The notes below the pieces were generated by a model. That model searched no databases. It was not told where the DNA came from and saw only the letters and a program-made list of their open reading frames with translations. A stretch of DNA of 64,000 bases, taken from NCBI GenBank assembly GCA_946894095.1, contig OX335642.1, positions 7,947,021 to 8,011,020 on the forward strand. Reading direction: 5' to 3'. Position numbers and translations under genes: made by a program. Each line of letters opens with the position of its first letter. Positions within the stretch are counted from its first letter, which is position 1. Source of the stretch: Incurvaria masculella (taxonomy: Eukaryota > Arthropoda > Insecta > Lepidoptera > Incurvariidae). This document shows positions 21,373-30,800 of this stretch, one piece after another.

Positions 21373-21804
21373 ATCCGCAGATTAACTCTTAAATAATTAT
21401 TTTCACCTGCGTCACCATCAGCAATAAGCAACCAAAACATATCAACACAGGGAGAGCAGAAATCTAAACAAAAACAAACCACACTCGCAGCACACGCATC
21501 TGGTGCAGGCGCAATTACTTCCGCCGTTCGCTGCATTTGAAGACGCCGTGGAGCAAGGAACAGAGGTAGAGCCGCTCACTCCCGGAAAGCTGTGCCCCCC
21601 ACCCCTCGCTCCGTACCGTACCGACCCCGCCCACACCTACGCCGCAGCGAGCGTGACGCTATTCTAATCCGATTACCCACGCGAGCACTCCGCAAGGTGG
21701 AACGGAACTCCGGCCGAGGAACGATGAAATCGGCGAAGACGTGTCCTTCTGAAGCTTTCGGAAAATATATAGATGCACACTCCGAGCAAAAAGTCAAAAT
21801 GTAC
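21373..21804. other. Unassigned GC-balanced sequence
   Basis: CCCCCCACCCCTCGCTCCG at 21595 gives a C-rich patch. Overlapping frames on both strands reflect low stop-codon density there. No gene called. Confidence 0.35.
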
Positions 21805-21910
21805 ACATCAAACTGTGGCGACTGTAGGCGCCCTTTACAAAGAGCTGCTAGTTTCACATGCCGACAAATGCAACGGAAGCTTAGTTAGCAAATACCGATA
21901 GATGGGGTAC
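21805..21910 (+). repeat. Short dispersed repeat family L, copy 2
   Basis: CTGTGGCGACTGTAGGCGCC, TTTACAAAGAGCTGCTAGTT, ATGCAACGGAAGCTTAGTTA, CGATAGATGGGG. Confidence 0.6.
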
Positions 21911-22541
21911 CCGCTCGAACGTTGAACATGTCAAAATCACAAGAAGTCTAGATCGCACGCGTGAAACGTTCTCGTGTTAATGTTATGTGTGCAGAATATG
22001 TTCCTACAACTATTCCGGAACGAGTCCGGTAAACTTTCAATTTCATGATTTATGAAAATTTCACAAATTATTAAAACTTTTAGTTGGAAAAATAGCATAA
22101 TTATATAAATGACGCAGAAATTAAGGTTCGATTCGCTGATCGCCTCCACGGCGTTTTGCTGCTTCACGGCGGTGTAGTGTGAATAGTGCGCGGTACCGCA
22201 AGCCGACTCGGCAGTGGAATACGACAACAGAACATTCCGTCCCGCACACTATTGGCGACGGGTGTAAGGGGTAGGGAGGATATCCGATTCCCTACCTGAC
22301 TATATAACATTGCGTAGCAATTTTATAGGAAACGCCCGTAGCATTGTTAGCGTAGTGAGGTCTTTTAAAATAACCAGCCCATTAGGAATCATTTACTATA
22401 TGAAAAAGAACAACTTTATCCATATCATATTTTAAATTTCCGAAAAATAAACCTAACTTACCTGTTTAGAAGAAATGGTATCTATTCACTGGTATTCAGT
22501 GATATCTATTCAATCAACCTTAAAATCTGTACTGAATCTTA
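21911..22541. other. Unassigned sequence
   Basis: A - strand frame from about 22227 opens with SYSTAESACGTAHYSHYTAV, which looks more protein-like than its AT-rich remainder, but no start, splice sites or family could be assigned. Confidence 0.3.
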
Positions 22542-22708
22542 GGCTGAGATAAATAGTTGTAACCGAAACTAATGCTAACGAAAAGTAGTACTTTGTGACG
22601 TCACTTGACACATTTTGTATGAACGAAATCTCAAAGTAATGCAAAGTGACGTCACAAAGTACTACTTTTCGTTAGTCTTAGTTTCTGTTACGACTATTTA
22701 TCTTAGCC
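22542..22708. mobile_element. Harbinger-like palindromic MITE family C, copy 2
   Basis: The best copy: TTA (22539-22541), GGCTGAGATAAATAG ... CTATTTATCTTAGCC, TTA (22709-22711). Both arms carry CTAACGAAAAGTAGTACTTT and GTGACGTCAC. 167 bp. A TTA duplication with GGC/GCC ends is typical of PIF/Harbinger MITEs. Confidence 0.88.
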
Positions 22709-22866
22709 TTACTGACGATTATATAGTTGTTGTTATAGGAAGATAGAGTAAAAGTTCTTACACACATTTGGCCTGTATCGACGTCGTATCCTATTTGACT
22801 ACTTACCATCACCGTAAAATTTAGGTACGTCACCGGACGGACTACGGAAAGACGAGTCATCACTAA

Positions 22867-23025
22867 GCCCCGATTGCACGAAGAGACGGCTGAGTTAATC
22901 AATGGTCAAACACGTCACTTTTAGTGGACCCCACGGAGTTCCTTCCATACTGTCCATACAAAGTGACGTGTTTAATCATACGTTGACGTTGATTTTGATT
23001 TTTTGTCCTTTCGTGCACTCGGCCC
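22867..23025. mobile_element. Harbinger-like palindromic MITE family D, copy 1
   Basis: TAA (22864-22866) and TAA (23026-23028) flank an inverted repeat beginning GCCCCGATTGCACGAA and ending TTCGTGCACTCGGCCC. Both arms carry CACGTCACTTT. 159 bp. Confidence 0.85.
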
Positions 23026-23044
23026 TAAATTTGTAATTTCGATA

Positions 23045-23165
23045 TAGAGATAGTGTGGACCTTCTGAGAAGGACATGAAATTAAAACCGAAGGGGCTTAA
23101 ATGGGAGATAAAAGTTTGTATGGGACACTCATATTAAATCCAGGAAATAATTCAGCCCGACATTA
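23045..23165 (+). repeat. Helitron internal fragment
   Basis: GATATAGAGATAGTGTGG, GAGAAGGACAT, GGGAGATAAAAGTTTGTATG and AATCCAGGAAATAATTCAGC correspond in order to the body of the Helitron part at 16770-17045. Confidence 0.5.
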
Positions 23166-23224
23166 GTCCAAAAGTAAAACTAGTCGTAAAATAATAATGA
23201 GTATTTAACATTTTCAAAAAGTTC

Positions 23225-23365
23225 AGAAGTGTGCACACAGCAGCGAGTAAGCAAGGGCGGAAGAAGCGAGCGAAACTTTTTAGTAAAAAAAAATACATAC
23301 ACTGAGCGTTGCATTTAGTGCAACGAACATTCGATGTTGCGCGTCGAACCGACTAGCATCAAGGG
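23225..23365 (+). repeat. Repeat family A fragment
   Basis: GCGAGTAAGCAAGGGCGGAA and GCATTTAGTGCAACGAACAT with TCGATGTTGCGCGTCGAA. Confidence 0.55.
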
Positions 23366-23984
23366 TCTACTCTTGAAATTTACATTCACCTGTGATTCTC
23401 AGTCACCTCTGACTCACCGGTGAGTGAGTATTGATTTATTTATATTTGAGTATAAATTATGTATCTACACAAATATAAAAATCCGTGGATGGTTGGTTAG
23501 GTGTCATAAGTGTATCCTTTAAATGCCTGCTCTCTTCTTTGATGTAAACCTGAGGCATCAATGATCTTAGAGATTCTTCGATAAGTGATTCGTAACTCGT
23601 GATAGAGGCTCCGAACTTATGTTCGCTTCACGAGTGCATTATCACTAATGTATCCGCCGTACGGATGAGTTCCTGTCGCCGTTGTCGTCGTTCCTTCCTC
23701 ACAGTTGCACGCGGCGGGCGGCGGAGCGCCGCAGCGTCAAGGAGCTAGCTTTACGCGACATCGGACCCTCCCTCCCCGCCTCTTCGACCGAGACGGATGA
23801 TCCTCGACTGAGATCCGGGATATCTAGTGGATAATTGTGATTACAGCCCCTCGCCCACCCCCGGCTCCCGGCCATCATCACCCACCACCCGCCTGGACCG
23901 TCTCCAGAAGTGTTTCTCGCAAACAAGGCGAGCGACCGGATCGTATTTATTTATTTCTCGGTAGCAACTTTGCCGGTGGCGGTC
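23366..23984. other. Unassigned sequence
   Basis: 23680-23900 is GC-rich with long frames on both strands. The proline/arginine-rich translations look composition-driven. No gene called. Confidence 0.35.
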
Positions 23985-24086
23985 CCTTCCTTATATTGCG
24001 TAGCTACATACGTTGTACCGGATGGAAAACATGGACAATTTTAATTGCCGCTTCGATCATCGTTCATTGAATGGGATGGTACCAAC
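23985..24086 (-). mobile_element. SINE J, truncated
   Basis: GCTACATACGTTGTACCGGA, GGAAAACATGGACAATTTT, TTGCCGCTTCGATCATCGTT, ATGGTACCAACCCGAGCGG: the reverse complement of the J body, fused directly to MITE I. Confidence 0.7.
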
Positions 24087-24460
24087 CCGAGCGGTGAACA
24101 GGCAAGTGATTGATTAAATCTGACGTTTGGTTGCATTTCGTACAAACCCAAACGCGTCATTTGACAGTTAGCATAGTACGAAATGCAACTAAACGTCAGA
24201 CGACCGTTGGAGTAACCGTGTCCTACACTGGCGGCCGTGGACAGGCAAACGGAGTGTGGGAAGACCACCCGCCAGGTGGGAAGACGACATCAAGTGCGTC
24301 GGCGGAAAGCAGTGGTTCCGTACCGCTGAGGGCCGGGAGGACTGGAGAAGGATTGGAGAGGCGTATGTCCAGCAGTGGACGCAAACACGCTGACTGACTG
24401 ACTGACTGACTGTCAGATTTTATCAATCACTTGCCTGTTCACCCGGCGAGTAAATTTACC
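24087..24460. mobile_element. Palindromic MITE family I, copy 1, split by a LINE insertion
   Basis: Left arm TGAACAGGCAAGTG + AAATCTGACGTTTGGTTGCA; right arm (24412-24460) GTCAGATTTTATCAATCACT + TGCCTGTTCACCCGGCGAG. Other copies: 33170-33316 and a left arm at 32535-32612. The interruption is 24201-24411. Confidence 0.75.
24201..24411 (+). pseudogene. 5'-truncated LINE fragment inserted into MITE I
   Basis: The frame reads GKRSVGRPPARWEDDIKCVG, GREDWRRIGEAYVQQWTQTR and stop, the C-terminus of an RTE-like endonuclease-reverse transcriptase. It is followed at once by a (TGAC)n tail (24391-24412). GTCAGA occurs on both sides (24195-24200 and 24412-24417) and rejoins MITE I exactly, so it is a good target-site duplication. 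Same family as 10035-10177. Confidence 0.85.
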
Positions 24461-24763
24461 ATAGTAAACCCCTGACCGTTGCAGTTACGTAGCACCTGCA
24501 ATTAACGTAATAAATTGCATAATTTAAGTAGGCATACAAATACACGGGCAACAACCATTTTGTTCTTCCAAGAATTCAATCCGAACTTAATATCTACACC
24601 CGTCTCATCGAAATTTACGCTTCAAGACTCTGAGCATAATTAACTACTTAAGCAAATATAAAGTTAGGCTCGCGACAGTAAATATACAATCGAGTGAAAC
24701 TTAGTAGGAATCAGCCCTACAACGTCGATAGCAAAGCTCCAACTAAATTAATTATGTCATGTT
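24461..24763. other. Unassigned AT-rich sequence upstream of the LINE
   Basis: Nothing recognised. The end of this block is only provisionally separated from the LINE 5' UTR. Confidence 0.35.
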
Positions 24764-25003
24764 TGCATGCTTTTTTTCCTCTGTGGGTAGTTGAAAAATA
24801 TAGACGTGTTTTTGTACCTCAGCTGGATTATTATCAATATATATTAATATTGTAACGTTATTATATTAAATACTATTGTAAAGTGTTGTGGTACCTGCTA
24901 TCTACATGCAGTAGTGTAGGCAGACCCTGCCAGCATAAATAACTCTTTCCAAACAAGGAAACAGAATTTCACATTCACAAAACCATTTTAAGTGCGTGTA
25001 GTC

Positions 25004-25753
25004 ATGTCGAGGGTGATTGACGTAGCGACGGAAGTGGCAGAGCTGCAGACAATGATGGAGGAGCGGATGAGTTCTTTCGAGGCGCAACTCAAGTCAGCTA
25101 CCAGCAGCAAGCCGGCCGATCTCCCCACATTGGCGGCGGACTTCAATTTGTTCAGGCAGTTCGCCTGGAAGGCTCTGGGCGTGGTGCGCTCTCAAGTGGC
25201 AGGCCTTGCGGAAGTAGTGGACGCGCAAGAGATGAGGTCGCGGGCGAAAGTACTACTTATCCATGGTGTAGCCGAGGACAAGACTGATGACTTGACGCAG
25301 AAGGTGGTGGTGCTAGCGCGCAGTAAGATGGGGCTAGCAGACTTCAGTAGCGACTGTATTAAGCTGTGCCATCGTCTGGGAGTGAATTCTCGGGCTCCGA
25401 CACGCCCTCGTGCAATTTTGGTCCGCTTCACACAGCTCAGCAGCCGTACCGCGGTTTGGAAGGCGAAAACGTCACTGAAGGGCTCCGGCATTACAGTGTC
25501 CGAGTTCCTCACGCGGACGCGACACAACGTCTTCCTTGCGGCGCGGAAGCACTTCGGGATGGCGCACAGTTGGACACAAGAGGGTCGCATCGTCATCCAG
25601 TTGAAAGATGGAACCCGCATCAAAATCGTGACGGCTGCTGCGTTGAAGGTGCTGACCGACAAACACCCTGCGGTCTCAGGCGGTGCCGATGGTGTTGCTG
25701 ATAGGCAGAAGCCCAGGTCCTCGGACCGTATCAACAAGGGGAAAGCTAAGTGA
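25004..25753 (+). CDS. LINE ORF1 protein: coiled coil plus RRM-like RNA-binding region
   Basis: 249 aa from the ATG at 25004; the frame is open four codons further upstream, but only from a GTG. Residues 1-75 are heptad-rich and hydrophilic (VAELQTMMEERMSSFEAQL), fitting a trimerising coiled coil. Residues 78-140 hold RAKVLLIHGVAED and TRPRAILVRFTQLSSR, the two beta-strand motifs of the RRM-like fold in L1-type ORF1p. About 150-210 (FLAARKHFGMAHSWTQEGRI, then IQLKDGTRIKI) matches the C-terminal domain of that family. The tail is basic. There is no CCHC zinc knuckle, unlike Jockey-type gag proteins. The family's role is to bind LINE RNA and chaperone it into a ribonucleoprotein with ORF2. It lies in the same frame as ORF2, is GC-richer than its surroundings and has no premature stop. 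Confidence 0.85.
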   Translation: MSRVIDVATEVAELQTMMEERMSSFEAQLKSATSSKPADLPTLAADFNLFRQFAWKALGVVRSQVAGLAEVVDAQEMRSRAKVLLIHGVAEDKTDDLTQKVVVLARSKMGLADFSSDCIKLCHRLGVNSRAPTRPRAILVRFTQLSSRTAVWKAKTSLKGSGITVSEFLTRTRHNVFLAARKHFGMAHSWTQEGRIVIQLKDGTRIKIVTAAALKVLTDKHPAVSGGADGVADRQKPRSSDRINKGKAK

Positions 25754-25756
25754 ACT

Positions 25757-26530
25757 TCGGAGCTACTTCTGACGGACACAAGCACTATACCAAGCAAAAT
25801 GATAAACTTTCACAATTTTGCACATTGTTTCCAGATATCCAAACTGTGCTGAAATGTTTCTGGAAAATCTGTATGGATAATATACTTGTTTTGCTTTTAT
25901 AATCACTCAAACTAATATTTTACTCAAGTACTTAATAGTCTGTGCTACTCAGTCTTTGTCACAAATTGGTTTTTTGTAACCACAGAGTGTATTCAATAGT
26001 TTGTGCTCAATAGTGTTTTTATTTTCTCAAGCGGAGAGAGAAAAGGCTCTCGCCGTTTATGCTTGTTCGGGCAACCACTTTACGGTCAATTAATTATTTT
26101 AGGCCATATACTTTTATTCTTTTCTTTTCCTTAAACTTATCAACAATTGTTTTGTATACTTTTGTGTATTTTTAGGTCTCAGAAGTGGTGTTTTACTGGG
26201 CATACTATTTTCCTGTGTCTGTATAATTTAATTAGAGTAAATTTTTCTCTTTTTTTTTTCCATTTGCTTGTGAGATAATGGTTTTGTTTAGTCTATTGAT
26301 TATTTCTGCAAGGTGTTTTACTATATGTTTTAAGTCTCATATTTGTTATCCTTTTCTTGTGCCTTTGCAGTTTGTTTATGTTTCCTGTATTATGTGTTTT
26401 TTTTTCTTACTTTTCACAATGCTGGCGGGTGATGAGGTACTGCCTGCGGTTCGGCAGCTATATATATCTTTTATTGATTTAAATATATATATATATAAAT
26501 TTTTAATTATATTATAGTAAATATTTATTT
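25757..26530 (+). other. Inter-ORF spacer of the LINE
   Basis: 774 bp between the ORF1 stop and the ORF2 ATG, T-rich on the + strand with many TTTT runs and short TATATA stretches just before ORF2. A 79-codon frame (26278-26517) is very hydrophobic because of T-richness and is not called. How ORF2 would be translated across such a gap is unclear. Confidence 0.6.
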
Positions 26531-29473
26531 ATGTCCACAATATCTGACAATTCAGATAATTATTTTTCTATTACCTCTTCTGACGAGTTTTTCAGTGACA
26601 ATACTTCTGACAGTGAATGTGTTCTTCCTATAGATGAACAACTTGACTTCACATTTTCCAAATATCCCAAAAACTTCAACTTTGTGCATATCAATGCTCA
26701 AAGCATACCCTCCCACTACCCCGACCTTCTCAGGACATTTCCAAGTAAGCACATTCATGCGTTATTTGTTTCGGAAACTTTTCTCAAGCCTACATTACCA
26801 TCCACTTCTTTTTCACTTCCCGGGTTCCACCTGGTCCGTAATGACAGAACGGGGAAAGGTTGCGGTGGTGTTGCTATCTACCTCCGAAGCAATATTCCTT
26901 TTACGATAGTTGCCCAGTCTCCTACTCAGTATTCGGAATCACCCGAATACCTTTTCCTGGAAATCATCGTCAATCATACGAAAATCCTCATTGGTGTTTA
27001 TTACAGCCCTAATCTAAATATCAATTATTTTTCATCATTTGAGTCTTTTCTTGAAGAACGCTGCCCTCAGTACAACCATACTATTATCATGGGAGATTTC
27101 AACACCTGCTTGATCAAAGATGATCACCGCGCTAGAAAACTTAAGTCCCTCGTGTCTTCAGTCAATATGGACATTCTTCCCCTGGATGCGACACATCATT
27201 TTCCTAATTGTGAACCTTCTTTGCTTGATTTGATTATTACTTCTTCACCTAACCATGTAAGTGAACATGGTCAGCTCCCAGCGCCTGGTTTCTCCCATCA
27301 TGACCTAATCTATCTATCCTATAAGATCCGTCCTCCTAAAAACAGACGGAAGGTTCTCTTGCAACGTAACTTCAAGGACATCAATCTCGAACGCTTAAGG
27401 GAGGACGCGCGTGGCTTGGATTGGTCTGTTATACTCAATTCCTCTTCCACGGATGAGATGGTCGAGGACTTCACCTCCAAACTCACTGCACTCTTCGATG
27501 TTCACGCACCTCTTCGTCCCACACGAGTAAAACATTTTCCAGCTCCGTGGTTGACGGACAATATTCGGATAATGATGGTGAAAAGGGACAAAGCCAAAAT
27601 TAAACTAAGACATACATCCACGGACGAAAATCGCACCAAGTACAAGCTGCTCAGGAATCGGTGTAACAGGATGTGTAGAGATGCCCAAAGACACCACATT
27701 CACAATACCCTCGAAAATTGCTCTCCCGTGAATGCTTGGAAGTTTCTTAAAACTCTTGGAGTCGGTAAGAAATCATCTTGTAGTAAAAATAACATCGATA
27801 TCAACTCCCTTAATAGACATTTTTCCTCTCCTCCTGTCACCATCGATCAAGTGGTAAAGTTTCAAACTCTTTTTCAGCTTTCAGCTTTACCGACTCCGGA
27901 GCACAATTCACTCACTTTTCGCCCAGTCACTGACCGTGAAGTTAAGATGATCCTGAATTCCATTTCTACAAAAGCTGTTGGTGCTGACTGCATTAGCCTT
28001 GACATGCTGTTACCACTGCTGGATGAACTGTTACCAATAATAACTTATATTTTAAACCATTCCCTCTCCAGTGGATCTTTTCCAAGTACCTGGAAAAGGG
28101 CTTACGTTGTTCCTCTCCCAAAAATTTCAAATCCCTCCTCTTTCAGCCAATATCGCCCTATTTCAATTTTACCGGTTTTGTCAAAAATCTTGGAACGCAT
28201 TGTTCACCAGCAGTTGGCCTACTTTCTTACCGATAACCACATACTGAACCTAATGCAGTCAGGTTTCCGACCTGGTCACAGCACTGTCACTGCCCTTGTC
28301 AAAGTCACTGAAGATGTCCGTACAAATATGGAAAATAAGAATGTTACAGTTTTAACGTTGCTGGACTTCAGCAATGCATTCAATACAGTTGACTTTGACA
28401 TTATGCTAGGTATTCTAAGGACACTTAACTTATCTCCGGTAGTGCTTGACTGGTTTGATTCATACCTTCGTGGTCGTCATCAGTGTATCAGGATTGACAA
28501 TGAATATTCTGACTGGGCTGATTTGACTGCTGGCGTTCCACAAGGTGGCGTGTTATCTCCTTTGCTGTTTTCCATCTTTATAAATCTGATCACGAATCTG
28601 CTTACTTCTCTCTACCACCTTTACGCCGATGACTTACAGTTGTATTTGCATTGCTCCTTAGATAACCTGGCAGATACCGTATCTGAAATGAACGTGAACC
28701 TGGAACATATCCTTACTTGGACAAAATCATTTGGCCTGCTGGTAAATCCTACCAAATCACAAGCCATAATAATAGGCAGCCCTAGACTTCTGTCGAAGGT
28801 TGATTACAGCACATTGCCAGCAGTGATCTACAATGGAGTTGTCATACCATACTCCAAAATAGTCAAGAATTTAGGAATTTTCATTGACGAAACTTTATCG
28901 TGGGTGCCCCAGGTAAACGAGGTCAGCAGAAAAATCTTTGCCGCCGCCCACTCCTTAAAGCGCTTGCAGAATTTCCTCCCAGTCCGAACCAAAATTACTT
29001 TGGTGCAAACTCTCCTCTTTCCGATTTTGGACTACGCAGATGTTTGCTACTTGGATCTAACTGAAGTTCTCCTAGACAAGCTGGATCGTTTGCAGAATCT
29101 CTGCATTCGCTTCATATATGGTCTGCGTAAATATGACCATGTATCGCAGTACCGTCGAGAGCTTAAATGGCTACCCATCCGTTTCCGAAGGAACTGTCAT
29201 TTACTAATTCTTCTTTACGGAATTCTAAATAACCCTAACTCTCCTGAATATCTTCGTTCCCGGTTTATGAACCTCTCTTCACATGGTCTCCCTTTGCGAT
29301 CTAGCAATGACAGTATCCTTGCGATTCCTCGCCATACGACGTGTTTTTTCTCTAACTCCTTTACTGTTTATGCCGCACGTCTGTGGAACTCGTTGCCCAT
29401 CACAGTCCGCTCCTGTCAAACTATCAGCTCTTTCAAACTTAAAGTCAAGGAGTTTTACTTAAATGAAATGTAA
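26531..29473 (+). CDS. LINE ORF2 polyprotein: AP endonuclease and reverse transcriptase
   Basis: 980 aa, ATG to TAA with no internal stop. Acidic, serine-rich leader (1-45). Endonuclease (about 48-265) of the exonuclease-endonuclease-phosphatase fold: N55 in VHINAQS, E82 in VSETFL, RNDRTGKGCGGVAIYL (103-118), YYSPN (157-161), GDFNT (188-192), LLDLIITS (231-238) and SHHDL (255-259), all in place. Reverse transcriptase (about 470-800): YRPISILPVLSKILE (541-555), GFRPGHST, D612 in LLDFSNAFNTVD, GVPQGGVLSPLLF (668-680), catalytic YADD (698-701) and LGIFID (781-786). C-terminal thumb with RLQNLCIRFIYGLR (853-866) and ARLWNSLP (949-956). No RNase H. It nicks target DNA and copies its RNA by target-primed reverse transcription in the nucleus. 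Length and order fit CR1-group elements. All catalytic residues I can check are intact. Confidence 0.96.
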   Translation: MSTISDNSDNYFSITSSDEFFSDNTSDSECVLPIDEQLDFTFSKYPKNFNFVHINAQSIPSHYPDLLRTFPSKHIHALFVSETFLKPTLPSTSFSLPGFHLVRNDRTGKGCGGVAIYLRSNIPFTIVAQSPTQYSESPEYLFLEIIVNHTKILIGVYYSPNLNINYFSSFESFLEERCPQYNHTIIMGDFNTCLIKDDHRARKLKSLVSSVNMDILPLDATHHFPNCEPSLLDLIITSSPNHVSEHGQLPAPGFSHHDLIYLSYKIRPPKNRRKVLLQRNFKDINLERLREDARGLDWSVILNSSSTDEMVEDFTSKLTALFDVHAPLRPTRVKHFPAPWLTDNIRIMMVKRDKAKIKLRHTSTDENRTKYKLLRNRCNRMCRDAQRHHIHNTLENCSPVNAWKFLKTLGVGKKSSCSKNNIDINSLNRHFSSPPVTIDQVVKFQTLFQLSALPTPEHNSLTFRPVTDREVKMILNSISTKAVGADCISLDMLLPLLDELLPIITYILNHSLSSGSFPSTWKRAYVVPLPKISNPSSFSQYRPISILPVLSKILERIVHQQLAYFLTDNHILNLMQSGFRPGHSTVTALVKVTEDVRTNMENKNVTVLTLLDFSNAFNTVDFDIMLGILRTLNLSPVVLDWFDSYLRGRHQCIRIDNEYSDWADLTAGVPQGGVLSPLLFSIFINLITNLLTSLYHLYADDLQLYLHCSLDNLADTVSEMNVNLEHILTWTKSFGLLVNPTKSQAIIIGSPRLLSKVDYSTLPAVIYNGVVIPYSKIVKNLGIFIDETLSWVPQVNEVSRKIFAAAHSLKRLQNFLPVRTKITLVQTLLFPILDYADVCYLDLTEVLLDKLDRLQNLCIRFIYGLRKYDHVSQYRRELKWLPIRFRRNCHLLILLYGILNNPNSPEYLRSRFMNLSSHGLPLRSSNDSILAIPRHTTCFFSNSFTVYAARLWNSLPITVRSCQTISSFKLKVKEFYLNEM

Positions 29474-29902
29474 AGATGATAAAATGTTCTCACTGTATAT
29501 ATATATTTAATTTTATTGTCCTTCTAATAGTACTGATTTTAGAATCAATGGTAATAGTTATTATAGGTTTTTTTTCCCTGGTTTGTGGATATAATAATAT
29601 GTATTAGTGTATTGTATCATATATATTAGTATATTTAATTATATTATATGTATAAATATGTATATATTATGGTATATGTATGTTTATGGAGTTAATTTTT
29701 TTTTTCTTTTCAAATTCTGGTGTGTCACCTACCTACAGATATTTCTATTGCCTTTCCTCATCACCCCAAGGGTTGACTGGAAGAAATCACTCTTAGTGAT
29801 AAGTCCGCCTTTGTGCAGTATTGTTGTTTTGCTGTATGTTTTCTCTGAAATTGTATTTTTGTTTATGCACAATAAAGAATTTATTCATTCATTCATTCAT
29901 GT
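29474..29902 (+). other. LINE 3' UTR and TTCA tail
   Basis: AT-rich, then a GC-balanced stretch GGTTGACTGGAAGAAATCAC - TTAGTGATAAGTCCGCCTTT before AATAAA and (ATTC)n. This conserved block is probably what ORF2 recognises, because it alone survives in the truncated copy at 61.2 kb. Confidence 0.75.
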
Positions 29903-29984
29903 TCATGTTAAATGTTTCCATTCCACTGTACTAGTTTGAATAAGTAGAAACTACTATAATACTAACTTATAATTCTAAAGAACG

Positions 29985-30080
29985 TTGCCGTGGTATCAGT
30001 GCTCGATCATCGAATGTTGGATAGATGACCGCTTTCGACAATTGAGGCTGACCGGGATTCGGATTTCACTTGAAAAAGTC
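29985..30080 (+). mobile_element. SINE K head fragment
   Basis: GCCGTGGTATCAGTGCTCGA, TTGGATAGATGACCGCTTTC (5S-like block, diverged), GGCTGACCGGGATTCGGAT (decayed B box). Confidence 0.5.
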
Positions 30081-30559
30081 AGTTCCGTTCCTGTTTTGTC
30101 ACACACTGAAAATCCAAGATTTCTCTTAGGTTTCTGACAATATGATTTTGTCAGGGGGTAGGGAAAGGACCTTTCCATACAGTCGTCTCATGTGTACAGT
30201 AGAACACAGACCAAACTTACCACTTCCTACTTTTCGTAGGATTGCAGGTACACTTGAATAAATAAATCCTTTAAACTATGATTGTATGTATAATCCCCCT
30301 TAAACGTGTAGCCAGATTTTAAAATATTATGTCTGTTCATCTTTTGTTTGAGCCATTCCCGGTAACTTTGGTTTGTTGCCCACTTCCCGTCTGTTGACCG
30401 AGCGAAGAGCGAAGCTCGACCGTCGAGTGTCCATTTTAGATTGGGCAAAAATGTCCGGCCGTTCTTCTCTACAGGTTGTATTTTTCAACAGATTCTCGTG
30501 AAAAATTCAGAGTAGGATCGATAATTATATGGTTTTTTTTTTGTTAAGCCAGTTTAAAA
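30081..30559. other. Unassigned sequence
   Basis: Nothing recognised. Confidence 0.4.
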
Positions 30560-30702
30560 AAAAATGTTCAAAACTGTCACAAAATAATTGTTTTGATACA
30601 AAATAATAAAATCGACCCTTTAACAGACGGAAGGACGGACGGACAGCGGAGGCTTAGTAATATGGTTCCGTTAGCACCCTTTGGGTACGGAACCCTAAAA
30701 AA
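30560..30702 (+). repeat. Dispersed repeat family M, right end
   Basis: GACGGAAGGACGGACGGACA, then AGTAATATGGTTCCGTTAGC and TTGGGTACGGAACCCTAAAA: the terminus of a repeat very common in lepidopteran DNA, with a short internal inverted GGTTCCGT/ACGGAACC pair. Confidence 0.6.
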
Positions 30703-30734
30703 TATTAGGATTCGTTTTAAGGTGCACGGTGAAC

Positions 30735-30800
30735 ATTAAAACAGTTTTAAGCTATTCAAAGACAGACTCGCGAGCTCTACATCTCAGAGAGCCACTAGTA
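30735..30800 (+). repeat. Short repeat V, copy 1
   Basis: CAGTTTTAAGCTATTCAAAG, GACTCGCGAGCTCTACATCT, AGAGAGCCACTAGT resembles 47728-47792 (CAGTTTTAAGATAAGCAAAA, GAGGTCTACAGCTCAGAGAT, CGACTAGT). Confidence 0.5.

Larger units (their letters stand above)
24764..29902 (+). mobile_element. Full-length-looking CR1/Daphne-group non-LTR retrotransposon
   Basis: Layout: 5' UTR (~240 bp), ORF1, 774-bp spacer, ORF2, ~430-bp 3' UTR with AATAAA at 29871-29876 and a (TTCA)n tail ending about 29900. Both ORFs are open, so it is young and possibly able to move. The 3' UTR family is confirmed by a truncated copy at 61156-61385 (-) sharing GGTTGACTGGAAGAAATCAC and TAGTGATAAG.C.GCCTTTGTG. The 5' limit is uncertain: TCATGTT at 24757-24763 and again at 29897-29903 could be a target duplication, but the 3' copy overlaps the tail. 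The clade is judged from motifs and the microsatellite tail, not from a tree. Confidence 0.88.

Noticed and set aside
24391..24412. Independent (TGAC)n microsatellite
   Set aside because: It is the 3' tail of the inserted LINE fragment and partly its target duplication.
24992..25003. Longer ORF1 starting at GTG 24992
   Set aside because: Eukaryotic translation should start at the ATG at 25004; the four extra codons have no ATG.
25192..25797. 201-codon - strand frame opposite ORF1
   Set aside because: It is the antisense shadow of the GC-rich ORF1; its composition mirrors it and no domain is visible.
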